Positions 43,998-55,926 of a DNA stretch of 64,000 nucleotides are shown piece after piece. The DNA is from Duffyella gerundensis (GTDB lineage: Bacteria; Pseudomonadota; Gammaproteobacteria; Enterobacterales; Enterobacteriaceae), in contig NZ_LN907827.1 in assembly GCF_001517405.1 (NCBI RefSeq), positions 1 to 64,000 on the forward strand, written 5' to 3'. The position numbers and the translations under genes were made by a program. The notes beneath the pieces were generated by a model, which saw nothing but the letters and a program-made list of their open reading frames with translations, was not told where the DNA came from and made no database searches. Numbering within the stretch: the first letter of the stretch is position 1; every line of letters begins with the position of its first letter.

Positions 43998-44024
43998 ACG
44001 GGCCGCGCTGAGGCGGCCCGCGGT
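43998..44024. terminator. Hairpin between fabY and yicH
   Basis: CGGGCCGC-GCTGAG-GCGGCCCG followed by CGGTTTATTTT; a likely terminator for convergent fabY and yicH. It also marks the join between two blocks that are far apart in E. coli. Confidence 0.65.
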
Positions 44025-45704
44025 TTATTTTACCTCGCCGGCGGTCATGCTTTGCTGAATCTCATTGTTATCGGTAGTCACGCGCAGCTCGCCGTTGCTG
44101 CTGGCTTTCAGCGTGTTGCTGGCGGCAAGGCTGCTGTTCAGTTTCAGCGTCAGATTGCTGTTACCAGTTAACGGCAGCGCTGGCCAACCCCAGTTCTGCA
44201 GAACGTTAGCGGGCACCGCGCGACCGTTAAGATTAAGCATCAGCGCACGCGCCGCGTTTTGATCCACTACCGCCAACCCTTCCAGCATACCTTCACCCAC
44301 AAATGCGCTCATTTCTGTCACCTTGATGCGCTGATCGTCAGCAGTCAGCGCCAGCGACGGATGACGCAGATCGGTGCGGTTAAAGGTCGCCTGCGCTGCG
44401 TTCAGGCTTAGCGTCCCGCGCCAGATGCCCCATTGCTGGTGACGCGCGAGCGTCAACTCACTGCCGGTGCCGTCCAGCGCGGTGAGCTGGAACGGAAAGT
44501 CAGGATTCACATCAATCAGCAGATTGCGATTGGCGCTGAGTTTTTTCACCTCAACGCCCTGTAACCAGCCAGGCAAGGTTTGCTGCCAGCGCGCGCGCCA
44601 GTTCTGCGGCAGGGTATATTCCAGACCGGCAATCACCAGCTCATCCAGCACCAGCGTTTTGTCGTTACGCGTCCAGCTGCCATTGGTACGAATCAGCCCA
44701 TTAACGAAGCGGGTGCTGAACTGATCGAGATCGATGCCCTGCGCAGTGAAGTGCATATTGGCAATCGGATCGATAAATTCGAGGCTGCCATTAATGAAGT
44801 TGCTGGCATTCATCTCCAGCGAGCCATCATCACTTTCCCAGTCATTGCCGTGCAGGCGAATGTTTTTCAGCGACAGATCGAGGTCGGTAATCGCCCATTC
44901 CGGGCCCTGCAGGCGCGCATCGGTGATATCCAGTCGGTCAATTTGCACCGAGGGCACCTGCGTCAGCGGCCGCAGAAAATCTTGTAAAGACTCGCTGGTT
45001 TGCAGACGAATATCGTTCAGACGCAGATTATTGATCCGCCAGTTGCCCACGGCGTCGCGTCCGGCGTTGCCGGTTAGCGATCCGCGTGCCAGATCGGCGC
45101 CAATGTTGTTGAGCTGCAGCTGACCGTGATCCATGCGGCCCTGAATCAGCACGTTTTTGCCCGCCACGCCGTACAGTGTGAGATCGCCCGCGCTCATCTG
45201 GAAGTTCGCGCTGTCGCCCAGCAGATCGCCTTTTTTCGGCTGCCACGGCAGAACGCCACCGTTTACCGCACTGGCGCTCAGAGGCAATACATTATCGGGG
45301 CTGCGGATCACCATATTGCTCAGCTGTAATCGGTTGGCCGCCAGCGGCAGCGCTTCATTACCGTTGAGGTTTGCCAGATCGAGCGTCCCGTCTTTTAACA
45401 GCAGCGTATCAAAGTGGCCGGGCTGGCTGAACTGTGCCAGTGCAAAGCCGAGATCGACGCTTTTCGCTACCAGCACCGCGGGTTCGCCATCGTGGCCGAA
45501 GGTGAAATCATCGAGGGTTAAATGACCAGGCGAAGAGAAATTGTGTTCGATTTTGCTGACGGAAAGGTGCCAGTCGGTATTGTCGCTGATCCAGCGGCTG
45601 GCCCAGCCTGCGCCCCAGCGCGTTTGCAGTGATACATAGGCGATCACCAGCAGCAATAACACCAGCAGCAGCAGCGTCAGTAAAAATTTTCCGACAAATT
45701 TCAT
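44025..45704 (-). CDS. yicH: AsmA-family protein YicH
   Basis: A 559-residue protein with one N-terminal transmembrane helix (about 5-25, a leucine-rich run) and a large periplasmic part rich in beta-strand repeats typical of AsmA/TamB-like proteins. It aligns along its length with E. coli YicH (569 residues). The family is proposed to help move phospholipid across the periplasm or tune the outer membrane; YicH is one of six E. coli AsmA-like members. Downstream of xanP on the same strand. Confidence 0.93.
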   Translation of the reverse strand: MKFVGKFLLTLLLLVLLLLVIAYVSLQTRWGAGWASRWISDNTDWHLSVSKIEHNFSSPGHLTLDDFTFGHDGEPAVLVAKSVDLGFALAQFSQPGHFDTLLLKDGTLDLANLNGNEALPLAANRLQLSNMVIRSPDNVLPLSASAVNGGVLPWQPKKGDLLGDSANFQMSAGDLTLYGVAGKNVLIQGRMDHGQLQLNNIGADLARGSLTGNAGRDAVGNWRINNLRLNDIRLQTSESLQDFLRPLTQVPSVQIDRLDITDARLQGPEWAITDLDLSLKNIRLHGNDWESDDGSLEMNASNFINGSLEFIDPIANMHFTAQGIDLDQFSTRFVNGLIRTNGSWTRNDKTLVLDELVIAGLEYTLPQNWRARWQQTLPGWLQGVEVKKLSANRNLLIDVNPDFPFQLTALDGTGSELTLARHQQWGIWRGTLSLNAAQATFNRTDLRHPSLALTADDQRIKVTEMSAFVGEGMLEGLAVVDQNAARALMLNLNGRAVPANVLQNWGWPALPLTGNSNLTLKLNSSLAASNTLKASSNGELRVTTDNNEIQQSMTAGEVK

Positions 45705-45815
45705 TGCACCTTTCCCTAAGAGTTTCCGCCAGAGGTTGTTATGCCTGAATTACCGTTCTGGCTCAACCGCCTGAAGAGAAAGTCACAACAATTGAGAGGA
45801 TGCCGCCGGTGAACG

Positions 45816-45835
45816 GACGGGCAGGCGCCCGTCCT
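45816..45835. repeat. Hairpin in the xanP-yicH gap
   Basis: GGACGGGC-AGGC-GCCCGTCC just after the xanP stop on the minus strand, without a good U-tract in that direction. Possible weak terminator or mRNA-stabilising stem. Confidence 0.5.
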
Positions 45836-45842
45836 TTGTGCT

Positions 45843-47219
45843 CTATTTCTCCAGCGGGAAAATCAGATTGAGTACGATAGCGGTAATGCCGCCCGCAGCG
45901 ATGCCCGATGACAGCAGGGTTTTCAGCCAGTCAGGCGCAAACTGCAGGATCAGCGGCTGTTGCGAGACGCCAAGACCGACGGCCAGCGACAACGCGATAA
46001 TCATGATGGCGCGACGGTTCAGCGGCTCGCGTGACACGATGCGCACGCCGGAGGCCGCAATGGTGCCGAACATCACCAGCGTGGCACCGCCGAGTACCGG
46101 TTCAGGAATGTGCTGCACAAAACCACTCACCGCGGGAAACAGGCCCAGCACGATCAGCATCAGCGCCACGACAAAACCAACGTAGCGGCTGGCCACGCCG
46201 GTTAGCTGGATCACGCCGTTGTTCTGGCCGAAGCAGGAATTGGGAAAGGTGTTGAGCAGGGCGGAAACGCAGGAGTTCAGGCCGTTAGCCAGCACGCCAC
46301 CTTTCAGGCGCTGCATATAAAGCGGTCCGCTAACCGGCTGCTCAGAAACATCAGAAGTGGCGGTGATATCCCCGATGGTTTCCAGCGACGTCACCATAAA
46401 TACCAGCATCAGCGGAATCAGCAGGTTCCAGTCGAAACCAAGGCCGTAGTAAAGCGGCGTTGGCACGGCAATCAAGGCGTTGGTGGCGGGAGCGGTTTGC
46501 TGCGGCAGCATATCCATCGCCCAGGCCAACAGATACCCTACCGCCATGGCGATCACCAGCGATGCGACGCGCAGGTAGGGATTACGCTGGCGATTGAGCA
46601 GGATAATTACCAACAATACCGCACCTGCCAGCATCAGATTCTTCGGCGCACCAAAGGTGTGATCGTTCATCGCGGCAAAGCCGCCGCCAATCGAAGTCAG
46701 GCCAACCTGAATCAGCGACAGGCCGATAATCATCACCACAATGCCGGAGACCAGCGGCGTAATAATGCGCCGTGCCAGATGCAGCACGCGGGATAGCACC
46801 ATCTCGGTACAGGAAGCGACCATCAGCGTGCCGAACAGCGCTGCCATCATGGTGGGCACATCCGCACCGCCATTTTTCAGCGCCATGCCGCCCATAATCA
46901 GCGGCGTAACGAAGTTAAAGCTGGTGCCCTGAATGGACAACAATCCTGAACCGACCGGCCCCCAGGTTTTGATCTGTAAAACAGAGGCGATACCGGAAGC
47001 GAACAGCGACATGCTGATAATGTGCTGCGTGTCCTGCGCGGGCAGGCCAAGCGCCTGGCAAATCAGCAGCGCGGGCGTGATCACCGCAACGAACATCGCC
47101 AGCAGATGTTGGCAGGCAGCAAACAGCGTTTGTGGCAGCGGCGGGCGGTCATCAAGGCGATAAATCAGTTCACTTTTTGCCGGATTGGCAGCAGTCGAGT
47201 CGGTGGGATTGGCGGACAT
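45843..47219 (-). CDS. xanP: Xanthine permease XanP
   Basis: NCS2/NAT-family proton symporter for xanthine, 458 residues, about 14 membrane segments. Family signature region [26 protein letters not shown] (here [20 protein letters not shown]) and the [16 protein letters not shown] segment with the substrate-site glutamate are intact. Very close to E. coli XanP (YicE). The gltS gene that lies between recG and xanP in E. coli is missing. Confidence 0.97.
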   Translation of the reverse strand: MSANPTDSTAANPAKSELIYRLDDRPPLPQTLFAACQHLLAMFVAVITPALLICQALGLPAQDTQHIISMSLFASGIASVLQIKTWGPVGSGLLSIQGTSFNFVTPLIMGGMALKNGGADVPTMMAALFGTLMVASCTEMVLSRVLHLARRIITPLVSGIVVMIIGLSLIQVGLTSIGGGFAAMNDHTFGAPKNLMLAGAVLLVIILLNRQRNPYLRVASLVIAMAVGYLLAWAMDMLPQQTAPATNALIAVPTPLYYGLGFDWNLLIPLMLVFMVTSLETIGDITATSDVSEQPVSGPLYMQRLKGGVLANGLNSCVSALLNTFPNSCFGQNNGVIQLTGVASRYVGFVVALMLIVLGLFPAVSGFVQHIPEPVLGGATLVMFGTIAASGVRIVSREPLNRRAIMIIALSLAVGLGVSQQPLILQFAPDWLKTLLSSGIAAGGITAIVLNLIFPLEK

Positions 47220-47307
47220 TTTTTCTGTTCCTGATCACAAAATGGCGATTGTAAACAGAAGTCCGCTAAAAGCAATCGTTTGCTAATGCAGGATAATAAA
47301 GAGCGCC

Positions 47308-49386
47308 TCAGGCGTTGGTATAACGCTCGGTTTCAGGCAGCCAGCGCTCTATCAGCGCCTGCGCCTGCTGCGGATAGTGCTGATGAATATGGCGCGCAAC
47401 GCGCTGCACTTCCGGAATCATCGCCTGATCGCGCAGCAGATCGGCAACCCTGAAGGCAGCATTACCGGTTTGACGGGTACCCAGAAGCTCACCGGGACCG
47501 CGGATTTCCAGATCGCACTGGGCGATAACAAAGCCGTCGTTGCTGTCGCGCAGCACCTGCAGACGTTTCTGGGCGGTTTTGCTCAGAGGCGCCTTGTAGA
47601 GCAATACGCAATGCGACGCGATGGCACCACGGCCTACGCGTCCGCGCAGCTGATGCAGCTGGGCGAGGCCCAGACGTTCGGGATTTTCAATGATCATCAG
47701 GCTGGCATTGGGCACGTCCACGCCCACTTCAATTACTGTGGTAGCCACCAGCAGCTGCAGTTCGCCGAGTTTAAAGGCCTGCATCACCGCCTGTTTTTCG
47801 GCTGGCTTCATACGGCCATGCACCAGGCCAACGGCAATCTCCGGCAGCGCCAGCTTCAGCTCTTCCCAGGTGGCTTCTGCCGCCTGCGCTTCCAGCAGAT
47901 CGGACTCTTCAATCAGCGTGCAAACCCAGTAAGCCTGGCGGCCTTCACCGCAGGCGCTCTGCACGCGAGTAATGATTTCAGCGCGTCGGCTATCGGGAAT
48001 CGCTACCGTGGTAACCGGCATGCGTCCCGGCGGCAGCTCATCAATGGTGGAGGTATCGAGATCGGCATAGGCCGTCATCGCCAGCGTGCGCGGAATGGGC
48101 GTGGCGGTCATGATCAGCTGATGAGGATGAAAGCCCTGCTCTTCGCCTTTTTCCCACAGTGCCAGCCGCTGATGCACGCCAAAACGGTGCTGTTCATCAA
48201 TGATTACCAGCGCCAGGCCGTTGAACTGCACCTGTTCCTGGAAAATGGCGTGGGTGCCGACGATCATATTGACCTGGCCGCTGGCGATCAGCTCCTGCTG
48301 CGCCAGCCGCGCTTTGCCCTTTTGCTTACCGGCCAGCCAGCCCACTTCGAGACCAAGCGGGCTGAACCACTGGCGAAAGTTATTGGCATGCTGCTCAGCC
48401 AGCAGTTCGGTCGGAGCCATCAGCGCAACCTGTTTGCCCCAGGCGATCACGTGCAGCGCGGCTAACGCTGCAACCAGCGTTTTGCCTGAGCCAACATCGC
48501 CCTGTACCAGGCGCATCATCGGATAATCGAGCGCTAAATCCTGTTCAATCTCTTTTACCACGCGCTTCTGCGCCTGCGTTGGCGTGAAAGGCAGCGCCGC
48601 CAGCAGTTTGTCGCTAAGCTGGTGGCGCGCCGTCATTGGCAGCGCATGGTAACGCTGTGCGCCTGCCCGCACCGCCAGCATGCTCAGGTTATGCGCCAGC
48701 AGTTCTTCAAGGATTAGCCGCCGCTGTGCCGGATGTTTACCGCTTTCCAGATCGGCAAGCTGCATATCAGGCGGCGGACGATGCAGCATTTGCAGTGCAT
48801 CCTGCAGGCTTATCATGCCGTGGCTCAGTTCTGGCGGTAGTAATTCGGCAATGGCGCAGGTTTCCAGCAGTTTGAGCGCCTGATCGGTGAGATTGCGCAG
48901 CGTTGCCTGACGAATGCCTTCGGTGGTGGAATAGACCGGCGTCAGCGTCTCCTGCAGTTCCGTGACGCTGTTTTCGCCCTGAATACGGTACTCAGGATGA
49001 ATAATTTCTGCGCCGCGCTGGCCACGCTTGATCTCGCCGTACGCGGTAACGCGCTTGCCCGGCGCAAGGCTGTTTTTCATGCCTGCGTTGAAATTGAAGA
49101 AACGCATAGTAAGCACGCCGCTACCGTCGCTGATCTGACACACCATCATGCGGCGTCGGCCAAAAGTAATGTCGCTGTGCAGCACTTCGCCTTCCACCGT
49201 GGCCCAAATGCCCGGCAGCAGATCGTTAATGGCGTAGAGTTGGGTGCGATCTTCGTAGCGCAGCGGCAGGTGCAGCAGTAAATCCTGAACGGTGAGCAGG
49301 CCGAGCTTAGCCAGCTTGCCTGCCTGACTGGCACCGACGCCGGTCAGGGAATTAAGCGGAATGGCGTCCAGCAGGCGGCCTGTCAT
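47308..49386 (-). CDS. recG: ATP-dependent DNA helicase RecG
   Basis: A 692-residue branched-DNA helicase that remodels stalled forks and Holliday junctions. N-terminal wedge (OB) domain (1-about 260) and two RecA-like domains with Walker A GDVGSGKT, DEQH box (IDEQHRFG) and the LRGRVGRG motif VI, then the TRG motif region. ATG overlaps the trmH stop (ATGA). Last gene of gmk-rpoZ-spoT-trmH-recG. Confidence 0.98.
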   Translation of the reverse strand: MTGRLLDAIPLNSLTGVGASQAGKLAKLGLLTVQDLLLHLPLRYEDRTQLYAINDLLPGIWATVEGEVLHSDITFGRRRMMVCQISDGSGVLTMRFFNFNAGMKNSLAPGKRVTAYGEIKRGQRGAEIIHPEYRIQGENSVTELQETLTPVYSTTEGIRQATLRNLTDQALKLLETCAIAELLPPELSHGMISLQDALQMLHRPPPDMQLADLESGKHPAQRRLILEELLAHNLSMLAVRAGAQRYHALPMTARHQLSDKLLAALPFTPTQAQKRVVKEIEQDLALDYPMMRLVQGDVGSGKTLVAALAALHVIAWGKQVALMAPTELLAEQHANNFRQWFSPLGLEVGWLAGKQKGKARLAQQELIASGQVNMIVGTHAIFQEQVQFNGLALVIIDEQHRFGVHQRLALWEKGEEQGFHPHQLIMTATPIPRTLAMTAYADLDTSTIDELPPGRMPVTTVAIPDSRRAEIITRVQSACGEGRQAYWVCTLIEESDLLEAQAAEATWEELKLALPEIAVGLVHGRMKPAEKQAVMQAFKLGELQLLVATTVIEVGVDVPNASLMIIENPERLGLAQLHQLRGRVGRGAIASHCVLLYKAPLSKTAQKRLQVLRDSNDGFVIAQCDLEIRGPGELLGTRQTGNAAFRVADLLRDQAMIPEVQRVARHIHQHYPQQAQALIERWLPETERYTNA

Positions 49387-50081
49387 CTTTTACGGGCCGT
49401 GGATTGCATGGTTGCCCACCATTCGTCATCGGCGATCACTTCACCGGCATCGTTAATGTAGGGATAGGGCAAACGCTTGTGTTTAGCCACGCGTGCCAGC
49501 ACCGGATAACCGCCTTCAAACAGCAGGCGCTGCTGTTCACTTTCGCTCAGCGGGCTTTCACTGCGCTGGTACATGCCGGCATTTTGCCGCTGACGCTGCG
49601 CTTCATACAGAATCAACGCCGAGGCCACCGAGACGTTCAATGACTGCACCATACCGATCATCGGAATGATGATCTGCCGATCGGCCAGCGCCAGCGCTTC
49701 TGCGGTGATGCCGGTTTTTTCCTGTCCCATCAAAATACAGGTTGGCCGGGTGTAATCAATGTAACGGAAATCCACCGCCTGCGGAGAGAGGTGCGTCGCC
49801 AGAATTTGCATATTCTGGCCTTTGAGATGAGTTACTGCGTCTGCGATGGTGGGATGGGTTTTCACCTGCACCCAGCTGTTACTGCCTGCGGCGGATGAGA
49901 CCACGGTGCGCATGCGGTTGCCCGGCCAGACAGCGTGAACCTCATGAACGCCTACGGCATCGGCCGTACGAATCACGGCAGAGACGTTGTGCGGCTTATG
50001 CACCTGTTCCATGCAGACGGTGAGATCGTGCTGGCGTGCAGCCAGCATTTCTCTGATACGGGTAAAGCGTTGTTCATTCAT
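49383..50081 (-). CDS. trmH: tRNA (Gm18) 2'-O-methyltransferase TrmH (SpoU)
   Basis: Methylates the ribose of G18 in tRNA. 232 residues, SPOUT fold: motif 1 PHNVSAVIRTADAVG, motif 2 LMGQEKTGITAEAL, motif 3 IPMIGMVQSLNVSVASAL forming the SAM knot. Four bases after spoT and overlapping recG. Confidence 0.97.
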   Translation of the reverse strand: MNEQRFTRIREMLAARQHDLTVCMEQVHKPHNVSAVIRTADAVGVHEVHAVWPGNRMRTVVSSAAGSNSWVQVKTHPTIADAVTHLKGQNMQILATHLSPQAVDFRYIDYTRPTCILMGQEKTGITAEALALADRQIIIPMIGMVQSLNVSVASALILYEAQRQRQNAGMYQRSESPLSESEQQRLLFEGGYPVLARVAKHKRLPYPYINDAGEVIADDEWWATMQSTARKR

Positions 50082-50085
50082 CGGG

Positions 50086-52203
50086 TTAGTTACGGTTGCG
50101 GTGCACTTTGATCACATCCGGCATCACACGGATTTTGCGCATGATATTTGCCAGCTGGATGCGATCGCGCGCGGTCAGACGAATAAACGCGCTGTAAACA
50201 CGGCCGTCTCGCTCTTCCGTATTCAGACTCTGAATATTGGATCCGGCGGTATTAATGGCCGCGGTCAGGTTGGCCAGCGCGCCCTGATGATTAAACATAT
50301 CGACTTTGATCTCAGCGACAAATTCCTGCTCGGTGACCTTATCCCATTCCACCGCCATAAATTTCTCAGGCTCTTTCTGATAGCCACGGATATTACGGCA
50401 GGATTCATGGTGCACCACCAGGCCTTTGCCCGGACTAACGTGCGCGACAATCGGATCGCCCGGAATAGGGCGGCAGCATTTCGCAAAGGTGATCAGCACG
50501 CCATCGGCGCCTTTGATCGGCAATTTGCCCTGCGAATCTTCTTGACCCGACGTATCGGCCACCAGTTGATTACCCTGCATCAGGTTTTTCGCTACCACCA
50601 CGCTCATGGCGTTGCCAAGGCCGATTTCGGCCAGCAAATCGTCCATTGATGCCAGCTTCATGCGCGCCAGTTCATGCTGGATATTTTCCGGCGGAATCTC
50701 AGCCAGTTTACGGCTGCCACCCAGCGCATGATTCAGCAGGCGACGACCAAGGCTGACCGAATCGTCACGCTTGAGATTTTTCAGCAGCTGACGAATTTTG
50801 GCGCGCGCTTTGGAGCTGACGACAAAATTAAGCCAGGCGGCGTTGGGGCGTGCGCCCGGCGCGGTAATGATTTCGATGGTCTGGCCGCTGGTCAACGGCT
50901 GCGACAGCGGGTAAGGCTGGCGATCAACGCGCGCACCCACGCAGGCATGACCGATATCGGTATGCACGGCATAGGCGAAATCCACCGGCGTGGCGCCAGC
51001 GGGCAATTCGACAATGCGGCCTTCCGGCGTGAAAACGTAAATCTCATCGGGAAAGAGATCGGATTTAACGCTTTCAATAAATTCAAACGAGCTGCCGGCG
51101 CTTTGCTGCAGTTCCAGCAGGCTTTGTAGCCAGCGCTGCGCACGGATTTGCGCGGTAGTGCTGCTTTCGCCCTGTTCTTTATAAGCCCAGTGCGCAGCGA
51201 CACCCATCTCGGCCATCTGATCCATATCTTCGGTACGGATCTGCACCTCAACCGGTACGCCATGCGGCCCGATCATTGAGGTATGCAGTGATTGATAGCC
51301 GTTGGCTTTAGGAATGGCGATGTAATCTTTGACCCTGCCCGGGCGCGGCTTATACAAGCTGTGCATCTGGCCCAGTACGCGGTAACAGGTATCAACATCG
51401 CGGACAATCACGCGAAACGCGTAAATATCCATAATGGAGTGGAAACGCTGCTCTTTCAGCTGCATTTTGCAGTAGATCGAGTAAAGGTGCTTTTCCCGAC
51501 CGCTGACGCGACAGGGAATGCCCGCTTCCTGCAAACGACCATCGATCTCAGAGAGAATTTTTTGAATCATCTCTTTGCGATTGCCGCGTGCCGCTTTCAC
51601 CACCTCTTTGATCACCCGATAACGATTAGGATAGAGCGCTTCAAAACCCAGCTCTTCCAGTTCGGTTTTCAGATGATGGATACCAAGGCGGTGCGCCAGC
51701 GGGCTATAGATTTCCAGCGTTTCCAGTGCAATGCGGCGACGCTTATCGGGGCGTAATGACCCTAGCGTGCGCATGTTGTGCGTGCGGTCGGCCAGCTTGA
51801 TCAAAATGACGCGGATATCCTGCACCATCGCCATGATCATTTTACGGAAGTTCTCAGCCTGCGCTTCTTTCTTGTCGCGGAATTTCAGCTTATCCAGCTT
51901 GGATACGCCCTCCACCAGTTCGGCAACGCTTTTGCCAAATAACTGTTCCATATCCTGGTAGGTGGCGGCGGTATCTTCGATAACGTCATGTAGTAGCGCA
52001 GCCATGAGGGTTTCATGGTCGAGCTTCATTTCCGCGAGAATACAGGCGACCGCAACCGGATGGGTGATATAAGGCTCACCGCTGGAGCGTGTCTGTCCCT
52101 CGTGAGCATCACGTGCGACAAGGTAAGCTTGCTTGAGGCGTTTAATCTGATCCTCAGGCAAGTATTTTTCAATCAGCTGATTGAGGCTTTCAAACAGATA
52201 CAA
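50086..52203 (-). CDS. spoT: Bifunctional (p)ppGpp hydrolase/synthetase SpoT
   Basis: 705 residues: HD hydrolase domain (HPVAVACILAEM and LLHDVIEDT with the metal-binding HD), synthetase domain (CKMQLKEQRFHSIMDIYAFR, KPRPGRVKDYI), TGS domain (VFTPEGRIVELPAGATPVDFAYAVHT), helical/CC domain and C-terminal ACT domain. SpoT adjusts ppGpp to carbon, fatty-acid and iron starvation. Between rpoZ and trmH as in E. coli. Confidence 0.98.
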   Translation of the reverse strand: MYLFESLNQLIEKYLPEDQIKRLKQAYLVARDAHEGQTRSSGEPYITHPVAVACILAEMKLDHETLMAALLHDVIEDTAATYQDMEQLFGKSVAELVEGVSKLDKLKFRDKKEAQAENFRKMIMAMVQDIRVILIKLADRTHNMRTLGSLRPDKRRRIALETLEIYSPLAHRLGIHHLKTELEELGFEALYPNRYRVIKEVVKAARGNRKEMIQKILSEIDGRLQEAGIPCRVSGREKHLYSIYCKMQLKEQRFHSIMDIYAFRVIVRDVDTCYRVLGQMHSLYKPRPGRVKDYIAIPKANGYQSLHTSMIGPHGVPVEVQIRTEDMDQMAEMGVAAHWAYKEQGESSTTAQIRAQRWLQSLLELQQSAGSSFEFIESVKSDLFPDEIYVFTPEGRIVELPAGATPVDFAYAVHTDIGHACVGARVDRQPYPLSQPLTSGQTIEIITAPGARPNAAWLNFVVSSKARAKIRQLLKNLKRDDSVSLGRRLLNHALGGSRKLAEIPPENIQHELARMKLASMDDLLAEIGLGNAMSVVVAKNLMQGNQLVADTSGQEDSQGKLPIKGADGVLITFAKCCRPIPGDPIVAHVSPGKGLVVHHESCRNIRGYQKEPEKFMAVEWDKVTEQEFVAEIKVDMFNHQGALANLTAAINTAGSNIQSLNTEERDGRVYSAFIRLTARDRIQLANIMRKIRVMPDVIKVHRNRN

Positions 52204-52225
52204 GGCGAGGCCTTCCGGCAGCTAA

Positions 52226-52501
52226 TTAACGACGACCTTCAGCGATAGCGGTAACAGCCTGCAGTTCTGCGGCTTCCTGCTCTTGCTGCTCCTGACGATC
52301 ACGGACATCCAGAATCTTGTTGGTGATCAGACCTTCTTCGATTTCGCGCAGGGCGATAACGGTGGTCTTATCATTTTCTTCCGGAACCAGTGGATCTTTA
52401 CCGCCGATCTGCATCTGACGTGCGCGACGAGCCGCGACGAGAACCAGGTCAAAACGGTTACCAATTTTCTCTACTGCGTCCTGAACGGTTACGCGTGCCA
52501 T
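52226..52501 (-). CDS. rpoZ: RNA polymerase omega subunit
   Basis: 91 residues, identical in length to E. coli, starting [20 protein letters not shown]. Assists beta' folding and forms part of ppGpp site 1, fitting with spoT just downstream in the same operon. Confidence 0.98.
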   Translation of the reverse strand: MARVTVQDAVEKIGNRFDLVLVAARRARQMQIGGKDPLVPEENDKTTVIALREIEEGLITNKILDVRDRQEQQEQEAAELQAVTAIAEGRR

Positions 52502-52555
52502 AAGTGTGCTACTCCACAGGTGAAGAAATGACTGGGCATAATACTGAAACTCAAT

Positions 52556-53179
52556 TCAGTCTGCCATTAGTTTGCTGATTAAAGCATCATGCCGGGCTTT
52601 TTGACGGCCCATGCGCAAGCGCTCAGCGCGAATGATGGTTTTGAGATCGGACAATGCCAGATCAAAATCATCATTAACAATCAGATAATCGTACTCCGCA
52701 TAATGGCTCATCTCGGCGACGGCCTGCGCCATGCGCCGGGCAATCACCTCTTCGCTGTCCTGACCACGGCCACGCAAACGGCGATCCAGCTCATCTTTCG
52801 ACGGCGGTAACACGAAAATGCTGCGCGATTGCGGCATCTTCTCGCGAATCTGCTTGGCGCCCTGCCAGTCGATATCGAGGAAAACGTCTACGCCGGTAGA
52901 CAGAATCTGTTCAATCGCCTTGCGGGAGGTACCGTAATAGTTGCCAAACACTTCGGCATGCTCAAGAAAGGCATCTTCCGCAATCATTGCCTCAAATTCG
53001 TTCTTCGAGACAAAAAAGTAGTGTTCGCCATGATTCTCGCCAGGCCGCACGTTGCGGGTGGTGTGAGAGATCGAAACCTGCGTGTCATACAGCGGCTGCG
53101 TTTTTAACAGCGCCTGAATCAAACTGGATTTTCCCGCGCCGCTAGGGGCGGAAACAATAAAAAGCGTGCCTTGAGCCAT
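52556..53179 (-). CDS. gmk: Guanylate kinase
   Basis: GMP to GDP kinase of 207 residues. P-loop [12 protein letters not shown] (10-21), GMP-binding [11 protein letters not shown] and [13 protein letters not shown], and the [13 protein letters not shown] segment. First gene of the gmk-rpoZ-spoT-trmH-recG operon; divergent from ligB as in E. coli. Confidence 0.98.
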   Translation of the reverse strand: MAQGTLFIVSAPSGAGKSSLIQALLKTQPLYDTQVSISHTTRNVRPGENHGEHYFFVSKNEFEAMIAEDAFLEHAEVFGNYYGTSRKAIEQILSTGVDVFLDIDWQGAKQIREKMPQSRSIFVLPPSKDELDRRLRGRGQDSEEVIARRMAQAVAEMSHYAEYDYLIVNDDFDLALSDLKTIIRAERLRMGRQKARHDALISKLMAD

Positions 53180-53390
53180 GATTCATCTTGAAGTGAGTAA
53201 AATGCGGAGTGTGTTTCCTGCACAGTATACACAGCTTCCCCCTGCCATGCAGCGTTTGTGATTTATGCCCGCCTTTTTTCTTTGCTTTTCCGTAATGACT
53301 CGCAGCTTGTTTGTCCTTTTGAGTAACGCCGGAATGTTTCTTGCGGCACGTTTTCCGGATAGCGCAAAGTGCGCTGGCATCGATAGCTGA

Positions 53391-55728
<2,338 letters not shown>

Positions 55729-55926
55729 AGACAGCTCCTGAAAGTTGGCGCAAGCCTAAGCGTTACGCCAGTTTCAGGCGACTGAAATTTTCTAACGTTG
55801 GCTTATTCGCATTAGATGATTTTATGCGATTTTGTCAACAATACCTTTTATTATCGCGGATTAAGGCTACCTGTCATGTCAGCAAGCATGCCGGGCTGAT
55901 TGAAAAAAGTAATTTCAACCGCAGCG

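Noticed and set aside
47377..48465. A 362-codon open frame on the plus strand antisense to recG
   Set aside because: It lies wholly within recG, has low-complexity His/Gln/Arg-rich composition typical of antisense frames in GC-rich genes, and resembles no family.
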